A DNA stretch of 64,000 bases from Antedon mediterranea (taxonomy: Eukaryota; Echinodermata; Crinoidea; Comatulida; Antedonidae), in contig NC_092678.1 of the NCBI RefSeq assembly GCF_964355755.1, positions 7,596,922 through 7,660,921 on the forward strand, given 5' to 3'. Positions 60,078 to 64,000 of this stretch are shown here, piece by piece. The translations under genes and the position numbers were made by a program. The first letter of the stretch is position 1, and each line of letters begins with the position of its first letter. The notes beneath the pieces were generated by a model that did no database searches, was not told the DNA's origin, and saw only the letters and a program-made list of their open reading frames with translations.

Positions 60078-60861
60078 TGGCCTTGGGACGTATAGGCCCG
60101 GGACTATTCGGCCAGGGACGATTCGGCCCTGAGACGATTCGGCCCACCCAAATTTATTAAATTTGACAAGAATTTTAATTAATTAATTTAATTAACTAAT
60201 TTGTATCAACGTTTGATTACAATAATTCAAGGTCTATTAAAAAAATTATTAAAAAATCTCAATTAAAATGAGATAGTTGGACATTTAAAATACTGAAGAC
60301 ATTTTCCAATTACTATATGATGATATACTACTAATCTATAACTTGATGATAGAAAATAATGATGACCAGGTTTTATCGATGAACACGTTCATTTACAATT
60401 GTAGGCTATAATAACACTAAATAAAAATGGGAGACCTCTGAAAACTAATTAGTATAGTGTTTGGTATGATAAACCGTCGAAATAATTATTGCAACTAAAA
60501 TAAGGAATTTATTTTAATACTGTATATTTCATTTTCTAGGTTGTTTCTCTAGGTTGGCCGAGAATTTGTTTTTCGTCCTCGACCTAGCCTAGCAAACAAC
60601 AACACCAAATTCCGCGGAAAAAAATTGACTAAACTTACACAAAACGATACCGTTTGTAAACATGACGGTATCAGAAGAATTATTTACATTTAAATACATA
60701 ATTGTTTAGTTCAAACACCTTTGAAAAACCAAAAAAAAAAATGTACAACATTAAAATTAACAATTATTGGTTTTGTCTAAATGTGGGACGATTTTTGGGC
60801 CGAAACGTCCCACTAAAAGTGGCCCGAATAATCTCGGGCCGAATCGTCTCAGGGCCGAATT
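60078..60861. mobile_element. TIR element with GGGCCGAATCGTCTC repeats
   Basis: The left end holds several ATTCGGCCC-type words (60078-60145), inverted at the right (60780-60861); the best match is TTCGGCCCTGAGACGATTCG. There is no coding sequence inside. It is a nonautonomous DNA element; the target duplication is not clear. Confidence 0.75.
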
Positions 60862-61053
60862 GACAAAAGACAAGAAGTAACAAAAACAATAATGACAAGT
60901 AATAATTGAAAAAATGGACGAAGGCCAGGATCCAAAAAAGATGAGAATCTTGTGGCGGGATTGCCTTTACAAATTAATTAAAAATAAATATATTGAAAAA
61001 AACAAATTAATTAAAATAATGAAATAAAATAAAAATAAATATTATACCACTGC

Positions 61054-61178
61054 CAGTAACTAGACAAGTTACTAATTAAATTACTTAAATCAAATATCAA
61101 TTGGGACATTTGTTCCATTTAATATCACTTTTAATATTCTTTTGATTTAAGTAAGTCAATTAGTAAGTTGTCCAGTAC
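61054..61178. repeat. Hairpin-forming inverted repeat
   Basis: GTAACTAGACAAGTTACTAA and AAATTACTTAAATCAAA at the left are inverted at the right across about 50 bases. It may be a miniature element. Confidence 0.55.
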
Positions 61179-61427
61179 TAAAGACCCTTTCCCGCATCTT
61201 TTACAAATATTTTGTGCTGGATGTAATTCCGTGTATACTGGCAAAACTTTTTGACATTTATCGAGTACATGGATATAGTCCTATCACATTTTCAACATTT
61301 AAAAACTGCAGGATGGAATTTTAAAGGACAACTTGACCGAGGACCATATTTTAAAAACGTATTAGGGATGTACATATGATTTCAGAACAATTGCAAGATT
61401 AAGGATATCGCCGCACGCGCTCGCTCA

Positions 61428-61560
61428 CAATGTCCGGTTAGCCATATTGATGCATGATCGGATATCTACAACTCATCTACTTCCAGAATATGTAATAAAA
61501 ATAAACTTCAACATTGTAGTTTAGAAACTTTAAAAAAAAAAGGCATAATTTTTGTAATTT
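61428..61560. repeat. Dispersed repeat, second copy at 63789-63905
   Basis: ATGTCCGGTTAGCCATATTG, GATATCTACAACTCAT and AGGCATAATTTT occur in the same order at both places. The right-hand copy is followed by CTAGAAAAGGCTGGAAAAAC, a word also present at 43170. Confidence 0.75.
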
Positions 61561-61855
61561 TCCCATTGTATCGTTGGAATCCTTATCTTTTGCATAATGT
61601 TTTCACACAATAACTATGCGCGTAATAAAAGAGAAAACACCAGCAGTCTACTTAGCGAAGAGCTTTTTTTTTTATCTTCTTCATCATAACTTTTACTTTT
61701 TATGAATAATGTGACAGATTTGGAGGTGCCAGGCAAAAGAACTGAGCCCCACAAGAGGAAACTTTGAGAAAATCCTCTAGTAGTCCGGAAATTGCACTAA
61801 AAAATTCTAATTCTGGGATTTTTTGTAAAAAAAGTAAGGGGACCACATTGGCTTT

Positions 61856-62145
61856 CATTTAATGTATGATTTAGCGTTCTACGGCAAGTAGTACAAAATA
61901 GCTTTTTTTTTTGCGATTTATAACCAAAAATGAATGAAAGTCAGTATTTTTAAAGTTTAAGATGACTTATGATAGGTTTATGACAAAAACTTCCATTACA
62001 ATAAATACAAAACATTATCATTAGCTTTCATTTAATGTATGAATTAGCATTCGACTACAAGTAGTTTACATTTTTTTTGCGATTTTTACCCAAAAATGAG
62101 TCAAATCAGTATTTTACATATACAAGGTCTAATTGTAACGCAAAT
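61856..62145. repeat. Dispersed repeat, copy 2 of the 3940 repeat
   Basis: It repeats the 3940-4170 sequence in the same orientation, with an internal duplication of the AATGTATGATTTAGCRTT part. Next to it, 62155-62240 matches 37910-38000 in inverse (TAGCCTAGGC / CTGCCTTTCTAGCCTAA). Confidence 0.7.
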
Positions 62146-62249
62146 TAAAAATTTGGCCTAGCTAGGCTATAATAAAGTGCCTAGGCAAATAAAGCGCCTA
62201 GGCCTAGTTATTAGGCTAGAAAGGCAGCGATACCATTATGAAACTTTGC

Positions 62250-64000
62250 CAGGAATTGAAAATGTTCTAGGTTAATGTTGTGTTTTCCAACGAATCGTAC
62301 TAATTTTACCGACCTGATGTAACCCTCAATGGCATGAGTAGTGTAATATAGTGTTGTGTTGTTGAGGTACTGACTTGTAATGAATACTCTTACTCGCTTA
62401 ACTGTCGTAACACATATATTGTTTATTCAGTATAATACTTGATGATACAATAATGATACAGCTAACTAACTGACTAAGGATAAGGAACGGAGGATCAGTG
62501 ATGCTGTCGGTGAGGTGTGAAGTGTGTAGGTCTGCTTCTGAAGAAGTGGCTGTGAGGTGTGTGCTCCGTGAAGTGGCTGTGAGGTGTGTCTGGGCTCTTC
62601 TGAAACTTGGGGGTATATTTGCTTCGGTTCATTTGCGTATGTCACTACGTCCTCTGTGAGGGTAACGATTGGTCCTAAGTTGGTCCAGGGGTGTTTAAGT
62701 GGGAGTGATTGATCTTATCTGGGGAGGTTACAATGATGAATTGGCCCTGTCGAATCTTTGTTTAAAACTGTCAATATCTAATTGTTTTACGATGGGAACA
62801 GTTAGAGAGGTCAAATAAACTGTTTACTTTTGGGATTTAATTATGAGCTAAATTGACTAAATGTACTTTTGAAACATCTGGACAATTTCTCCTCTGGACT
62901 TTCTGGGTCAAGTTTGTGAACTTATTTAAATTCTGATACAAAGGTCGATTTCTTAATTATAAAAGTATATCATTATATTACAGTAGCGTTGTAAAGCCCG
63001 TAGAGGATAGGCCCTACAGTGCGAAGGATCACATGCCCTAAACGCAACTTTGGTGGGTAGGAACCAACTTAAGTATGAATTGGCTCTAAGAAACAATTGA
63101 AAACCATTAGGCCTACTAATTATGTTGAGTTAGATAATTATTTATTGACGATTAAAGCGAAATTTACGATTTGCCCCGAATAGAAGTGTTTTTTCACAAA
63201 TTGTTTTACATTATATAAACACATATACAAATAAACTTTATTACTGACAGTTGTTTCTCAACGTTTGTATTAATTAATACAGTAGTTACAAAAAAACATA
63301 AACGTTGTAGTGATGTATCGTTACATGTACTGTACTATTTCAATCGACTATGACACGGTGACAGTTTCAACAAAGTATTAACTCGCAAATGTTTTACTGT
63401 GTTTAGTGGTACATTATTAAAACATGAAAATATGCAATTAATATTTCGTTACTGAATGGACAAAGAATATATTTAAAAATTGCACCCATTCTCTTCCCTT
63501 TCCCGCAACTCTATAATGTTACATACGAAACAAAAATTAAACTAGATTTGAACTTGTCACTACGGACGAGTTAGGTTATCCGCAGCACAAACGCCACATA
63601 CACGTCATACGTTAGAGTAAGGGGCACAGAAAACGATTATGCCATTGAAAAAATGTTAGTGCATTCTCAATTTTATGTCACGTCTAAGTATATACAGTAT
63701 ACACTATATACTGTATACTGTACGTCATACAGTGCAGAATAGGTGAAAATAAGTGATTAAAGTTATTCACATACGATGACGTCACTATGTCCGGTTAGCC
63801 ATATTGATGCATGATTTGATATCTACAACTCATTCCAGAATACGTAATAAAAATAAAACTTACTATGACTGTTTAAAAAAAGGCATAATTTTGACGATTT
63901 TTTTAACTTTTTCATAAACAACGTATGATGTGATTTTAAGGTGAAATTGTTGAAAGGTTGTAAAATTACTAGAAAAGGCTGGAAAAACATAATCACGCAA
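62250..64000. other. Right end of window, noncoding
   Basis: It contains a short GT-rich tandem repeat (GAAGTGGCTGTGAGGTGTG twice, 62545-62590) and a palindrome (AGTATATACAGTATACAC and inverse, 63685-63720). No exon was seen. Confidence 0.4.

Overview
This is an AT-rich, intron-rich metazoan nuclear window. The domain set (HYR repeats, a fucolectin-type lectin domain, MAM and SRCR), together with abundant CR1/Jockey-group LINEs, a Penelope-like element, tRNA-derived SINEs and foldback transposons, points to an invertebrate deuterostome. An echinoderm is the likeliest source, but that is inference. No prokaryotic features are present. Most open frames longer than 60 codons lie in repeats; the host coding sequence is in short exons, all on the minus strand.

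Gene A runs right to left from about 59.1 kb to 29.55 kb. I can trace eleven exons whose reading frame is preserved across every junction: the second half of a fucolectin (FTP) domain, seven HYR modules (one per exon, all with phase-1 introns), a short transmembrane exon, a cytoplasmic exon and a tiny terminal exon with a stop codon. The 5' end lies beyond the right edge. The product would be a type I membrane protein with a lectin/HYR ectodomain and a tail of about 65 residues carrying proline-rich and tyrosine motifs. It is a plausible recognition receptor, though the function is inferred.

Gene B occupies the left end on the same strand: a signal-peptide exon at 5.1 kb, a MAM domain split over two exons (3.9 and 1.8 kb), then an SRCR domain exon at 0.56 kb whose donor leads off the left edge. 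A second signal-peptide exon of identical length and phase sits at 22.4 kb. It is either an alternative first exon or the remnant of a duplicated gene.

The rest is repeats. From 5.5 to 12.7 kb there is a TTAA-flanked MITE, three 21-bp minisatellite arrays (one inverted relative to the other two) and a 1.36-kb tandem duplication. From 13.0 to 21.6 kb two very long foldback elements stand end to end, the first containing a MITE with a 5-bp target duplication. From 28.3 to 29.4 kb there is a roughly 19-bp minisatellite just beyond the last exon of gene A. The introns of gene A hold an inverted minisatellite foldback (32.5-33.7 kb), a 36-bp minisatellite (36.2-36.8 kb), a Penelope-like relic with inverted ends (38.2-39.7 kb), a 340-bp tandem duplication with tRNA-like heads (41.7-42.5 kb), two LINEs (43.6-47.7 kb), a foldback element invaded by a near-complete LINE (48.2-54.2 kb), and another foldback split by a 1,066-bp TIR element with a perfect 10-bp target duplication (55.2-58.1 kb). 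From 59.2 to 64 kb I see only repeats.
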